From contig NZ_CVSI01000028.1 of assembly GCF_001179985.1 (NCBI RefSeq), positions 1 through 64,000 of the forward strand: a stretch of DNA of 64,000 bases. Direction: 5' to 3'. Position 1 is the first letter of the stretch; every line of letters begins with the position of its first letter. Origin of the DNA: Candidatus Pelagibacter communis. GTDB lineage: Bacteria > Pseudomonadota > Alphaproteobacteria > Pelagibacterales > Pelagibacteraceae. The notes under the pieces were generated by a model. It saw nothing but the letters and a program-made list of their open reading frames with translations, had not been told where the DNA came from and ran no database searches. A program made the translations under genes and the position numbers. Of the stretch, positions 44,575 to 53,239 are shown in pieces.

Positions 44575-45498
44575 TTATTTATTTTGCTGTAATGCTTTAA
44601 CATGCTCGTCAGCACTTTCTGCTAGAGCATTTAAATCATAACCACCTTCTAAGATCGAAACTACTTTTCTATTATTATATTTATTTGTTGCAAGAAGTGT
44701 TCTTCTTGTAATTTCATAAAAATCTTTCGATTTTAGTTTAAATTGTGCAAGAGGGTCATCCTGGTGTGCATCGAAACCTGCCGAAAAAATTAAAAACTCA
44801 GGTTTAAATTCATCTAACTTTTTTAACACATGATTATATGCATCAAAGTAATTTTCAGAAGATGTGCCAGCTGGCAAAGGTATATTGAATATGTTATTAA
44901 ACTTGCCCTTCTCATTCTCAGATCCGGTTCCAGGATAAAAAGGATACTGATGAGTTGATATATATAAAACTTTTTTATTATCGTAAAAAATGTCTTGGGT
45001 GCCATTACCATGATGAACATCAAAATCTATGATACATACTTTATTGTAATTATATTTTTCAATTAAATATTGGGCCCCTATTGCTGCATTATTAAAAATA
45101 CAAAAACCCATAGCTTTATTTTTTTCAGAATGATGCCCAGGAGGCCTTACAGCACAAAATACATTATTAAATTTTTTTCTCTCCACACCATCTATTGCTT
45201 TAATTATAGAACCTACCGCGTCGTATGTTGCCTTCTTACTTCCGGGAGATATAATTGTGTCTCCATCTAAAAATCTTAAACCGCTAGACGGAAATGAATT
45301 TTTTATGCTATCAACATAATCAGACCCATGAACTTTTTTTAATATTTTTAGGTCAAACTTTTCTGACTTAACCCATAATAGATTTTTCCTCTTTTTTAAT
45401 CTTTTTACAACTGCAAAAACTCTTTTTGGTTGTTCTGGATGACCATCACCAGTAATGTGATCCTCTGATGTATCGGATGTTATTATTGCAGTACTCAC
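44575..45498 (-). CDS. Histone-deacetylase-family (AcuC-like) amidohydrolase
   Basis: A 307-residue zinc-dependent deacetylase-fold protein. Conserved parts are GHPEQPKR, RPPGHHSEKNKAMGFCIFNN (paired catalytic His), CIIDFDVHHGNGTQDIFY (zinc ligands Asp and His), GFDAHQDDPLAQ (zinc Asp) and ILEGGYDL. Bacterial members act on acetyl-polyamines, acetyl-lysine (acetoin-utilisation protein AcuC) or other acylamides; the substrate here is unknown. Its start overlaps dapE by 4 bp. Acetylpolyamine use is conceivable but the polyamine operon lies 25 kb away. Confidence 0.87.
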   Translation of the reverse strand: MSTAIITSDTSEDHITGDGHPEQPKRVFAVVKRLKKRKNLLWVKSEKFDLKILKKVHGSDYVDSIKNSFPSSGLRFLDGDTIISPGSKKATYDAVGSIIKAIDGVERKKFNNVFCAVRPPGHHSEKNKAMGFCIFNNAAIGAQYLIEKYNYNKVCIIDFDVHHGNGTQDIFYDNKKVLYISTHQYPFYPGTGSENEKGKFNNIFNIPLPAGTSSENYFDAYNHVLKKLDEFKPEFLIFSAGFDAHQDDPLAQFKLKSKDFYEITRRTLLATNKYNNRKVVSILEGGYDLNALAESADEHVKALQQNK

Positions 45499-46652
45499 TT
45501 AAAGTATTCTTCTAATATTTCTGCATAAATTTTAGTTAAATTTTTTAAATCTTTTAAGGATACTGCCTCATCTATCTTATGCATAGTTTTGCCAACTAAA
45601 CCAAACTCAAGGCAAGGTGATATTTTTCTTATAAATCTTGCATCAGATGTACCACCCGATGTTGATAGTTTCGGTTTAATTTTTGTAGTCTTTTTAATAA
45701 TATTCTGAATTTTATAAACAAAACTACTCGGTTCACATAAAAACGCCTCTCCAGATACTTTATATTCAATTTCATATCTAGATTTTTTCTTTCCACATAT
45801 CTCTGAAAAAATAGTATTTAATTTTTTCTTTAAAGATTTTGATGTATGTTTATTGTTAAATCGTATATTAAAAGTGGCCCCCGCAGAACCTGGAATAATA
45901 TTATCTATATTGTTATTTATATTTATACTTGTAACTTCTAGATTAGTTGGCTGAAAATTCTTTGTACCACTATCAAATTTTATATCTTTTAATTTCTTTA
46001 AAATTTCTACTATAGTTGTAGATGGATTATTGGCTCGGTGTGGATATGCAACATGCCCTTGAACACCATTAATAACTAACTTTCCAGTTAAACTCCCCCT
46101 TCTACCAATTTTAACCATTTCACCCAATTTATTAGGATTGGTTGGTTCCCCAACTAAACAAAAATTTATTTTTTCTTTTTTCTTTTTTAAATAATCTACT
46201 AGCTTTTTTGTTCCATTAACCGCATCGCCTTCTTCATCCCCTGTAATCAAAAAGCTTATTGAACCTTTTAAATTTTTATTTTTTGTCAAAAAAATACTTA
46301 CAGCAGATACAAAAGCTGCAATTGAACTTTTCATATCGTTAGCGCCCCTTCCAATTAGATGACCATTTTTAACTTTTGGTTTAAATGGGTTTACAGTCCA
46401 GTCATTTAAATTACCTGGAGGTACAACATCCAAATGTCCAGCATAACAAAAATTTGGACCTTTATTTCCTAATCTTGCATACAAATTTTTTACGGGTTTA
46501 TGTGTTTTATCTTTAAAGGTAATTATCTTAGTTTTGAAACCTAATTTTGTTAATTTTTTTTCAATAAAACTCATCACCCCTGCGTCTATAGGTGTAATAG
46601 ATGGAAATCTAATTAGCTCTTTAGCTAACTCAAGCTCATTTATTTTTTGCAT
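45495..46652 (-). CDS. dapE: Succinyl-diaminopimelate desuccinylase
   Basis: Dizinc peptidase that removes succinate from N-succinyl-LL-diaminopimelate in lysine and peptidoglycan synthesis. The 385-residue protein has YAGHLDVVPPG (metal His, Asp), GRGANDMKSSIAAFV, LITGDEEGDAVNGTKK (catalytic Glu), GEPTN, GRRGSLTGKLVINGVQGHVAYPHRANNP (spanning the dimer domain) and SGGTSDARF near the C-terminus. It follows dapD by 2 bp; both act in the succinylase branch. Confidence 0.96.
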   Translation of the reverse strand: MQKINELELAKELIRFPSITPIDAGVMSFIEKKLTKLGFKTKIITFKDKTHKPVKNLYARLGNKGPNFCYAGHLDVVPPGNLNDWTVNPFKPKVKNGHLIGRGANDMKSSIAAFVSAVSIFLTKNKNLKGSISFLITGDEEGDAVNGTKKLVDYLKKKKEKINFCLVGEPTNPNKLGEMVKIGRRGSLTGKLVINGVQGHVAYPHRANNPSTTIVEILKKLKDIKFDSGTKNFQPTNLEVTSININNNIDNIIPGSAGATFNIRFNNKHTSKSLKKKLNTIFSEICGKKKSRYEIEYKVSGEAFLCEPSSFVYKIQNIIKKTTKIKPKLSTSGGTSDARFIRKISPCLEFGLVGKTMHKIDEAVSLKDLKNLTKIYAEILEEYFK

Positions 46653-46654
46653 TT

Positions 46655-47482
46655 TTATTCTCTTAAAAGATCGTTTACCGAAGTTTTAGATCTTGTTTTT
46701 TCATCAACTTGTTTAATTATTACTGCGCAGTATAGCGATGCAGCTGATGAATTATTTTTATCTGGTAAGGTTCCTGGTACAACAACTGAGTAAGGAGGTA
46801 TTTTACCATAAGATATTTTTCCTGACTTCCGATCTACAATTTTAGTTGATTGACCAATGTACATTCCCATGCTCAAAACCGATCCTTCACCAACGATCAC
46901 TCCTTCAACTACTTCAGACATTGCACCTAAAAAAACGTTATCTTCAATAATTGTAGGCAATGCTTGAGCCGGTTCCAAAACTCCACCAACTCCAGACCCT
47001 GCTGATATATGACAATTTTTTCCAATTTGACAACAACTGCCAGCTCTCGCGAAGGTGTCTATCATCGTGCCCTCATCAATGTATGCGCCTATGTTTACAT
47101 AGCAGGGCATCAACACAGCATTTTTACCGACGAAAGATCCTTTTCTAACTGGAGAATTAGGAACCATTCTAAAGCCAGCTTTTTCATGATCCTCTTTTGA
47201 CCAACCAGCAGTTTTACCTTTTAACAAATGAGCTTTATCATACCAACTACTATAAGGACCATTTAAATTTTCCATTGGATATATTCTAAAACTAAGCATT
47301 ATTGCTTTCTTAATGTGTTGGTGAGCAATCCATTGACCATTTATTTTTTCAGCGGCTCTAACTTTTCCGCTATCCAAGTCCGCAATTATTTGATTAATTG
47401 CACCTTTAATCTTTTGATCTGAGCTAGGACTAATTTGATCCTTAATTTCCCAGGCATCATTAATAATTTTTTCTAAAGACAT
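46655..47482 (-). CDS. dapD: Tetrahydrodipicolinate N-succinyltransferase
   Basis: Transfers succinate from succinyl-CoA to tetrahydrodipicolinate. The 275-residue protein has an N-terminal helical domain and a left-handed parallel beta-helix built of hexapeptide repeats (about residues 100-220), including VRKGSFVGKNAVLMP, NIGAYIDEGTMIDTFARAGSC, HISAGSGVGGVLEP and DNVFLGAMSEVVEGV. Length equals the E. coli enzyme. It abuts the HAD gene and dapE. Confidence 0.97.
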   Translation of the reverse strand: MSLEKIINDAWEIKDQISPSSDQKIKGAINQIIADLDSGKVRAAEKINGQWIAHQHIKKAIMLSFRIYPMENLNGPYSSWYDKAHLLKGKTAGWSKEDHEKAGFRMVPNSPVRKGSFVGKNAVLMPCYVNIGAYIDEGTMIDTFARAGSCCQIGKNCHISAGSGVGGVLEPAQALPTIIEDNVFLGAMSEVVEGVIVGEGSVLSMGMYIGQSTKIVDRKSGKISYGKIPPYSVVVPGTLPDKNNSSAASLYCAVIIKQVDEKTRSKTSVNDLLRE

Positions 47483-47485
47483 AAT

Positions 47486-48178
47486 TTACTTGTTTTTTAA
47501 TAGCCTTATTTCTTTTAGAAATAAAGATAGATTTTCTATTTTTTGAGAAATATAATCTTTATTAGAGTCTATCTTGCCAAAATGATCATCATTAATTAGC
47601 CAAACTGTATAGCATCCTCTTTCATGACCAATACCTAAATTTTTTGCAATATCTTCAATATAGATCGTTTCTTTTGGATCTATCTTAAATTTATTAAGCA
47701 TTAGATCAAAAGTCTTTGCCTCAGGTTTTGGGACATATCCAGCATCTTGAATATCGAACACTTTATCTCTTCCAAAAAGATCATAAACTCCAAGGTGTGA
47801 TAATATGTTTTCAGCGTGTTCAGCACTACCGTTAGTGAAAATAAACTTCTCCATATCTAAATTAATCAATTCATCTCTCATAATTTTATCTTCTTTCATA
47901 AAAGAGAGATCGATTGTATGTACATATTTCAAAAATTCTTGAGGTGGTATGTCATGATGTATCATCAGCCCATTTAAACTTGTGTTATACTTATAAAAAT
48001 AATCAGTTTGTAATTTTTTAGCTTCATCTCGATTTATTTTAAGTCTTTCAGAAATAAATTGCGTCATACGATTGGATACTTGGCCAAATACTTTTTCTAA
48101 TGAATAATTGTTATGTTTCCCGTAACATACTCCATCAAGATCTAATAATAGATATTTCATTTTTTTTAAATCTTTCAT
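47486..48178 (-). CDS. HAD-family phosphatase, pyrimidine 5'-nucleotidase type
   Basis: A 230-residue haloacid-dehalogenase-fold hydrolase with motif I LLLDLDGVCYG (the nucleophile Asp), motif II IFTNGSAEH, and motif IV YIEDIAKNLGIGHERG. The all-helical cap and motif pattern resemble the SDT1/pyrimidine 5'-nucleotidase group. It overlaps argB by 4 bp and precedes dapD by 3 bp. The same order (argB, HAD phosphatase, dapD) occurs in other alphaproteobacteria. Its exact substrate is unknown. Confidence 0.85.
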   Translation of the reverse strand: MKDLKKMKYLLLDLDGVCYGKHNNYSLEKVFGQVSNRMTQFISERLKINRDEAKKLQTDYFYKYNTSLNGLMIHHDIPPQEFLKYVHTIDLSFMKEDKIMRDELINLDMEKFIFTNGSAEHAENILSHLGVYDLFGRDKVFDIQDAGYVPKPEAKTFDLMLNKFKIDPKETIYIEDIAKNLGIGHERGCYTVWLINDDHFGKIDSNKDYISQKIENLSLFLKEIRLLKNK

Positions 48179-49023
48179 TTTCTGATTAAAGTTCCTGATC
48201 CTTTATCTGAAAAAATTTCAAATAATATTGAATGTTTTTTTCTTCCATCAATTATTGCAACAGCGGTTACTCCATTGTTAATAGCGTCTAAACATGTATT
48301 AATCTTTGGTATCATTCCCTCAGTTATTGTTTCATCTTTTATCATCTCTAAAATTTTGGAAGAGGAAACTTCTTGTATTAGCTTTTTATTTTTGTCTAAA
48401 ACTCCTTCTACATTAGTCATTAAAAGCAATCTTCTTGATTTGAGCGATTTAGCTATTGCACCTGCAGCAGTGTCTCCGTTTATATTATAAGTTTGTAGAT
48501 CTTTTCCTAATCCTAAAGGAGAAATGATAGGAATAAGGTTTTCATTTAATATTTTATTAATAACATCAACCTCAATTTTTTTAGGCACACCTACAAAACC
48601 CAATTCACTTGACTCTGGATCAACATGAATAACATTGTTACTTTTTGTATTAATTGGAACACCTTTTGTCCCTTTTTCTTCTAATGATTTAACGATATCA
48701 TTGTTAAAATCTATAAGAACATTTTCTACTATATTTATGATTTTTTTGTCAGTTACCCTTAAACCTCTTATAAATTTTGATTTGATGTTTGATTTATCTA
48801 ATTCTCTTTTTATCCTAGGGCCTCCACCATGTACTACAATAACAGAAAGCCCTAACTCGTTTAATATATTTAAATCAGATATAAAATTATTGAAAATTTC
48901 TCTGTCAATGAATACGTTACCGCCATATTTTATTACTATTAATTCATTTTTATATTTGTTAACGTATTTTTGAACTTCCTCGATAGGAGGACCATCATTA
49001 GGTAAAATTTTTTCTAGTTCCAT
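48175..49023 (-). CDS. argB: Acetylglutamate kinase
   Basis: Phosphorylates N-acetylglutamate in arginine synthesis. The 282-residue amino-acid-kinase-fold protein has VIKYGGNVF, VVHGGGPRIKRELDK, FIRGLRVTD, YNINGDTAAGAIA, LLLMTNVEGV and EGMIPKINTCLDAINNGV. Length is normal. It follows yidC with no gap, where many relatives have engB between the two. Confidence 0.96.
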   Translation of the reverse strand: MELEKILPNDGPPIEEVQKYVNKYKNELIVIKYGGNVFIDREIFNNFISDLNILNELGLSVIVVHGGGPRIKRELDKSNIKSKFIRGLRVTDKKIINIVENVLIDFNNDIVKSLEEKGTKGVPINTKSNNVIHVDPESSELGFVGVPKKIEVDVINKILNENLIPIISPLGLGKDLQTYNINGDTAAGAIAKSLKSRRLLLMTNVEGVLDKNKKLIQEVSSSKILEMIKDETITEGMIPKINTCLDAINNGVTAVAIIDGRKKHSILFEIFSDKGSGTLIRK

Positions 49024-50700
49024 TTAAGAAGCGGTTTTAACAGTAGTTCTTTTCATAATTACATACTGTTGGGCCATAGTAAGAATATTGTTTGCGGTCC
49101 AATACAGCACAAGTCCTGATGGAAAAGGAGCTAAAATTATTGTTAAAAATAATGGAAAGAACATAAAAATTTTTTTTTGAATTTCATCCTGAGGGGCTGG
49201 ATTTAGTTTCTGCTGTAGCCACATTGTAAATCCCATCATCACTGGAAGGGCCCCAATAATCATGAAAGATGGTGGATCCCATGGAATTAAACCAAATAAA
49301 TTAAAAATTGAGGTTGGGTCCTTTTCAGACAAATCTTTTATCCATCCAAAAAATGGCTGATGTCTCATTTCAATTGTTACAAATAACATTTTATAAATTG
49401 CAAAGAAAAAAGGTATAGAAATTAAAATTGGCAAACAGCCTGATACTGGGTTGATACCTTCTTTCTTATATAGTTGCATCATTGCCTGTTGTAATTTCAT
49501 TTTATCATCTTTGTGAATTTCTTTAAGTCGAGCCATCTCGGGTTGAACTAACTTCATACGGCTCATTGATTTAAAAGCATAATTATTTAATGGAAAAAAT
49601 GCTAATCTTAAACAGACAGTTATTAGTATTATTGCAATTCCATAATTACCTGCGAGTTTAAAGAAATAATCATTTAAAAAAAATAGAGGTTTTACTATCC
49701 AATAAAACCAACCCCAATCAATAACAAGATCAAACTTTTTAAGACCTAAACTTTCATTATAACCATCGATAACATTTACTTCTTTTGCTGCAACAACCAC
49801 ATTAACAATATTACTAATTTGGGCATTTGGTTTAGAGTCATAGGAGTCTGTTTCTATGTAGTTTACTTTGAATTTTTCATTATATTCAAAATCTGCTCTA
49901 AACTTTTTGTTTTTTTGTGGAATTATACTTGTTAACCAATATTTATCAGTTATACCTAAAAAACCACTATCAGCATTTTTTGAATATTTTTTTTCTAAGA
50001 TGTCTTTGTAATCTTTTTCAATTAGTTGATCATCTAAAACTCCAAGAGGCCCCTCATGTAAAATAAAGAAGTCTATAATCTCTGGAATTTTAGTTCTAAT
50101 AATCTGTGCGTATGGATAAAAACTGTAAATTTTGTCTGAATCATTTTTTATTTTTTGCTCTATGGTGAATAAATATTGATTGTCAATTTTTATAATCTTC
50201 TCAAAAGTTAATCCCTGACTATTTTTCCAAATAAGAGTTACATCATTATTTGGGGTTAGTTTTGAATTACCTTCAATTTTCCAAATTGATTTGTTATTAG
50301 GAATATCTATATTTTTATTGTTAGATACCCAGCCAGACTCAATATAATAACCATTTGATGTTGCTTTGGGATTTAATAAAGTTACAGATTGATCAGAATC
50401 GAGTTGAGTTTTATATTTTTTAAAAATTAAATCATCTATAGTTGCACCATTTAATGAAATTGAGCCCTTAATACTTTCATTTTCAAAATAAAATCTGCCA
50501 TCTAACTTTAAAGCTTCTTTTCTAGAAAGATTGGTAATTTTTTCGTTAGTATCTATACTTGGAGCATCACTACTGTTAACAATTTTTTCTTTTTCTTTTC
50601 TCTTTTTTATTTCTTCCGGTGAAGGTTGAAAAAACAAGCTCCATATTACTATGATAGCAAGACTGAGAGATATAGCGGCTATAATATTTTTTGTGTCCAT
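49024..50700 (-). CDS. yidC: Membrane protein insertase YidC
   Basis: Inserts and folds inner-membrane proteins with or without SecYEG. The 558-residue protein has the Gram-negative layout: N-terminal TM helix (residues 6-24), large periplasmic beta-domain (about 60-340), then five TM segments. The conserved insertase core includes YAFKSMSRMKLVQPEMARLKE near residues 376-396, GCLPILISIPFFFAIYKML and PSGLVLYWTANNILTMAQQY. It follows yidD by 2 bp in the rpmH-rnpA-yidD-yidC block. Confidence 0.97.
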   Translation of the reverse strand: MDTKNIIAAISLSLAIIVIWSLFFQPSPEEIKKRKEKEKIVNSSDAPSIDTNEKITNLSRKEALKLDGRFYFENESIKGSISLNGATIDDLIFKKYKTQLDSDQSVTLLNPKATSNGYYIESGWVSNNKNIDIPNNKSIWKIEGNSKLTPNNDVTLIWKNSQGLTFEKIIKIDNQYLFTIEQKIKNDSDKIYSFYPYAQIIRTKIPEIIDFFILHEGPLGVLDDQLIEKDYKDILEKKYSKNADSGFLGITDKYWLTSIIPQKNKKFRADFEYNEKFKVNYIETDSYDSKPNAQISNIVNVVVAAKEVNVIDGYNESLGLKKFDLVIDWGWFYWIVKPLFFLNDYFFKLAGNYGIAIILITVCLRLAFFPLNNYAFKSMSRMKLVQPEMARLKEIHKDDKMKLQQAMMQLYKKEGINPVSGCLPILISIPFFFAIYKMLFVTIEMRHQPFFGWIKDLSEKDPTSIFNLFGLIPWDPPSFMIIGALPVMMGFTMWLQQKLNPAPQDEIQKKIFMFFPLFLTIILAPFPSGLVLYWTANNILTMAQQYVIMKRTTVKTAS

Positions 50701-50702
50701 AA

Positions 50703-50945
50703 TTATTTTTTATTTTTTAAAGGTCTGTAACCTTCCCCTCCACCTAAAAATTTAATTGGATGACAAGTTATTAATCTTAGAATGCCTTTAAAAGATCCTT
50801 TAAAAGGTCCATAAGTTTTTAAACAATCAATAAAGTAATCCGAACAAGATGGAAAATATCTACAGTTACTCCCTAACAAAGGTGAAATTAGATATTGATA
50901 AAATTTAATAATTTTTATTAGTATTATATTAATAAATTTTATCAT
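50703..50945 (-). CDS. yidD: Membrane protein insertion efficiency factor YidD
   Basis: An 80-residue amphipathic protein that assists YidC. It has the family core SPLLGSNCRYFPSCSDY with the conserved cysteines, then CLKTYGPFKGSFKGILRLITCHP. The start overlaps rnpA by 4 bp. This gene position is nearly universal. Confidence 0.95.
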   Translation of the reverse strand: MIKFINIILIKIIKFYQYLISPLLGSNCRYFPSCSDYFIDCLKTYGPFKGSFKGILRLITCHPIKFLGGGEGYRPLKNKK

Positions 50946-51283
50946 AAAATTTTTTTAAAATCTAAAAGCATTGTTTCTTTAATATCACTGTACTTACTAT
51001 CTAAAACATTTTTTTTAGCAATAATTAAGTATGAATATTTTAAATTAATCTTGATAGATTTTAAAATACAGTTAATTATATTTTTCAATCTTCTTTTAAT
51101 TTTATTTCTTTGGACTGCTTTTCCAAGTTTTCTTTTCGCAATAATACTTATATTTAGTGTATTATTGTTTTTATATAATAACTTCTTAAAAAAAATTGTA
51201 GAATAATAATTATTTATTTTCTTGCCAGATAAAATTTTTTGGAAATCTTCATTTTTTGAAAGACTTAAAATTTTAATACCCAT
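50942..51283 (-). CDS. rnpA: Ribonuclease P protein component
   Basis: Protein subunit of RNase P, which matures tRNA 5' ends. The 113-residue product has the RNR motif in KRKLGKAVQRNKIKRRLKN near residues 50-68, and the N-terminal SLSKNEDFQKIL. It is Lys-rich and diverged but of normal length. Its ATG shares one base with the rpmH stop codon. Confidence 0.93.
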   Translation of the reverse strand: MGIKILSLSKNEDFQKILSGKKINNYYSTIFFKKLLYKNNNTLNISIIAKRKLGKAVQRNKIKRRLKNIINCILKSIKINLKYSYLIIAKKNVLDSKYSDIKETMLLDFKKIL

Positions 51284-51417
51284 TATACGGTCAGTTTTCT
51301 TCTACCTTTTTTTCTTCTCCGTGATAGCAGTTTTCTCCCACCTTTTGTTTTCATTTTAGATCTGAAACCGTGACGTCTTTTTCTAACAAGTCTGCTTGGT
51401 TGATATGTTCTTTTCAT
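51283..51417 (-). CDS. rpmH: 50S ribosomal protein L34
   Basis: A 44-residue basic ribosomal protein found by reading the minus strand from ATG 51417: [20 protein letters not shown], then [20 protein letters not shown] and a KLTV end. This is the standard L34 sequence at standard length. Its TAA stop (51283-51285) overlaps the rnpA start by one base. It heads the rpmH-rnpA-yidD-yidC block. Confidence 0.98.
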   Translation of the reverse strand: MKRTYQPSRLVRKRRHGFRSKMKTKGGRKLLSRRRKKGRRKLTV

Positions 51418-51494
51418 AGGTAATATTAAAATTTTCGGTAGTTATAGAAAATATATATGTATAAGTACAGAAAATTTTTATAATACTTCAACAT

Positions 51495-52211
51495 ATGGAA
51501 AATACAAAAAAATTAAAAATTTATTTAGGTATTTCGTATGTAATTTTGATATCCACATTCTTATATTATTTTTTCAGTAAATTTTCTTTGCAAGAGCTCT
51601 CAAGTTACGATTTTATAAAAAACAATGTAGACTATTTTTCTAATCTAAAAAGTAAGAATTATTTTACATTAATAGTAATTTTTTTTCTCTTTGTAGTTAT
51701 CTGGGTTTTGTTACTAGGTTTTGGATCACCAGTCGCTTTAGCATCAGGTTTTATATTTGGAAAATGGATTGGGACAATCTTAATTGCGATATCTCTGTCA
51801 ATTGGCTCTTTATTACTTTATATAATTACTATTTTCTTCTTCAAAGATTTAGTTCACCAAAAACTTGGTAATCGAATGATTTTTTTAAAAGAATTATTTA
51901 ATAAAAATGAATTTTTGTATTTTTTAATTTATAGATTTGTAGGTGGAGTACCTTTTTTTATAGCTAATACACTTCCTGTTATATTTAATGTTAAATTAAA
52001 AAATTATTTTTTAGGAACTTTAATTGGGATGATTCCACAATTGTTTATTATGGTTTCAATTGGAAGTGGTCTTGAAAAGATTATTGATGCAAATACTACT
52101 CCACCTTCATTTTTTGAAATAATTTTATCTAAAGATATATATTTACCTCTTATAGCCTTCTTGCTCATAGTAATAATTAGTGTTTTTTTAAAAAAGAAAT
52201 TATATAAGTAA
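51495..52211 (+). CDS. TVP38/TMEM64 (VTT-domain) membrane protein
   Basis: A 238-residue inner-membrane protein with six or so hydrophobic segments. The VTT/SNARE-associated-type core reads LLGFGSPVALASGFIFGKWIGT near residues 75-96, followed by YRFVGGVPFFIANTLPVIFNVKLKNYFLGTLIGMIPQ near 150-186. DedA/VTT proteins are linked to lipid scrambling or membrane homeostasis; the exact role is unknown. It is divergent from rpmH and is followed by tRNA-Thr on the other strand. Confidence 0.82.
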   Translation: MENTKKLKIYLGISYVILISTFLYYFFSKFSLQELSSYDFIKNNVDYFSNLKSKNYFTLIVIFFLFVVIWVLLLGFGSPVALASGFIFGKWIGTILIAISLSIGSLLLYIITIFFFKDLVHQKLGNRMIFLKELFNKNEFLYFLIYRFVGGVPFFIANTLPVIFNVKLKNYFLGTLIGMIPQLFIMVSIGSGLEKIIDANTTPPSFFEIILSKDIYLPLIAFLLIVIISVFLKKKLYK

Positions 52212-52220
52212 AATATTCGG

Positions 52221-52293
52221 TGCCCCTTGCCCGACTTGCACGGACGACTTTTTCCTTACCATGGAAATACTCTACTACCTGAGTTAAAGGGGC
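52221..52293 (-). tRNA. tRNA-Thr (anticodon GGT)
   Basis: The minus strand folds as a complete cloverleaf of 73 nt without CCA: acceptor GCCCCTT/AAGGGGC, D-stem ACTC/GAGT, anticodon stem TTTCC/GGAAA with loop ATGGTAA (anticodon GGT, reading ACC/ACU), T-stem GTCCG/CGGGC. CCA is not encoded (CCG follows the discriminator A). The D-loop is AGGTAGTA, so position 18 is A rather than G, and the T-loop is TGCAAGT, so position 55 is G rather than U. Confidence 0.92.
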
Positions 52294-52341
52294 TTCTAAC
52301 AATCAATAAATTTACTGTATAAAATTAATTTTTTCAAATTA

Positions 52342-52369
52342 TTGCCTTATTTTTTTTTTTTAATATAAG
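52342..52369 (+). promoter_or_regulatory. Putative promoter for the small-protein/dcd/murA run
   Basis: TTGCCT (52342-52347) and TATAAG (52364-52369) are 16 bp apart. The predicted start near 52376 is about 15 bases before the ATG at 52391. The surrounding T-tract makes chance matches likely, so confidence is moderate. Confidence 0.4.
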
Positions 52370-52390
52370 TATTATTTTTAAAAAAATTTT

Positions 52391-52585
52391 ATGGGAATTC
52401 ATTACGATTATAAATCCACACGAGGGGCAAAGGCTATGGAAAAGCAAGCTAAGAGAGAGAAAAAGCTTGCCGAGAAAAGAGCAAAAAAACAGCTTAAGGC
52501 TGGCTTAAATAAAAAAGAGGAAGAAACGTTCCCAATCGATCAAGTAGTCACATTAGAACACTTAACAAATCCTGAAAAAAAATAA
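52391..52585 (+). CDS. Small Lys-rich protein of unknown function
   Basis: A 64-residue protein, MGIHYDYKSTRGAKAMEKQA at the start, then a highly charged helix (KREKKLAEKRAKKQLKAG) and an acidic/hydrophobic end (FPIDQVVTLEHLTNPEKK). Codon use matches its neighbours and a promoter-like sequence precedes it. The charged helix suggests nucleic-acid or protein binding, but I recognise no family. A second tiny basic ORF follows 5 bp later, then dcd. Confidence 0.6.
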   Translation: MGIHYDYKSTRGAKAMEKQAKREKKLAEKRAKKQLKAGLNKKEEETFPIDQVVTLEHLTNPEKK

Positions 52586-52590
52586 CAAGA

Positions 52591-52701
52591 ATGAATAATA
52601 AAAGAAAGCCCTCAAAGCTTGATCTTGAAAGGGCTTTACGTCAAAACTTAAGAAAAAGAAAAATTTTTAAAAAACCAAAAAAAAAAAATGATACTAAATG
52701 A
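52591..52701 (+). CDS. Very small basic protein upstream of dcd
   Basis: A 36-residue ORF from ATG 52591: MNNKRKPSKLDLERALRQNL followed by a Lys/Arg tail. It overlaps the dcd start (52688) by 14 bp, a spacing that suggests coupling, and lies 5 bp after the preceding small gene. The ordered core KPSKLDLERALRQNLRKRK looks protein-like rather than random AT-rich sequence. No ribosome site beyond AAGA is evident. Function unknown. Confidence 0.5.
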   Translation: MNNKRKPSKLDLERALRQNLRKRKIFKKPKKKNDTK

Positions 52702-53239
52702 TAAACAAATAAAAAAGTTATCAGAAGAAGAAGAAATGATAACACCTTTCGTCTCAGAAAGTATATCAAAAGGTATAAGTCATGGACTCAACTCTTTTGG
52801 TTATGATTTAAGATGTGGCTCAGAATTTAAAATATTTACAAATATAAAAGGTGCTACAGCCGACCCAAAAAATTTCAGCGAGGATAATTTTGTGACAGTT
52901 AAAGGTAAAGAGTTCATATTAATACCTCCAAATTCGTTTGCACTAGCAAGTAGTTTAGAATATTTTAAAATGCCAAGAAATGTCACAGGACTTGTTACAG
53001 CTAAATCTACTTATGCAAGATGCGGACTAGGCACTCCTCCAACAGTTTTAGAAGCAGGATGGCATGGAAATTTAGTTTTAGAGTTTTCTAATCACACAAG
53101 TAATTCTATTAAACTTTATGCCGATAGTGGCGCTGCGCAAATACTATTTTTTAAAGGAGATCAACCGGAGGTTTCTTACTCAGATAGAAAAGGTAAGTAT
53201 CAAGGCCAAGTTGGAATTACTTTAGCAAAATCAAAATAA
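52688..53239 (+). CDS. dcd: dCTP deaminase
   Basis: Deaminates dCTP to dUTP for thymidylate synthesis. The 183-residue homotrimeric-fold protein has LNSFGYDLRCGSEF, FILIPPNSFALASSLEYF, VTGLVTAKSTYARCGLGTPPTVLEAGWHG (with the active-site Arg, Ser and Glu, residues 98-126) and the C-terminal GQVGITLAK. Length fits monofunctional Dcd. murA follows directly with no spacer. Confidence 0.95.
   Translation: MILNDKQIKKLSEEEEMITPFVSESISKGISHGLNSFGYDLRCGSEFKIFTNIKGATADPKNFSEDNFVTVKGKEFILIPPNSFALASSLEYFKMPRNVTGLVTAKSTYARCGLGTPPTVLEAGWHGNLVLEFSNHTSNSIKLYADSGAAQILFFKGDQPEVSYSDRKGKYQGQVGITLAKSK

Noticed and set aside
45070-45270. Open frame antisense to the HDAC-like gene
   Set aside because: It mirrors conserved deacetylase codons on the other strand and has no start context.
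51418-51494. Replication origin beside rpmH
   Set aside because: rpmH-rnpA often lies near oriC in other phyla, but no DnaA boxes or dnaA gene are seen here, and the origin is elsewhere in alphaproteobacteria.
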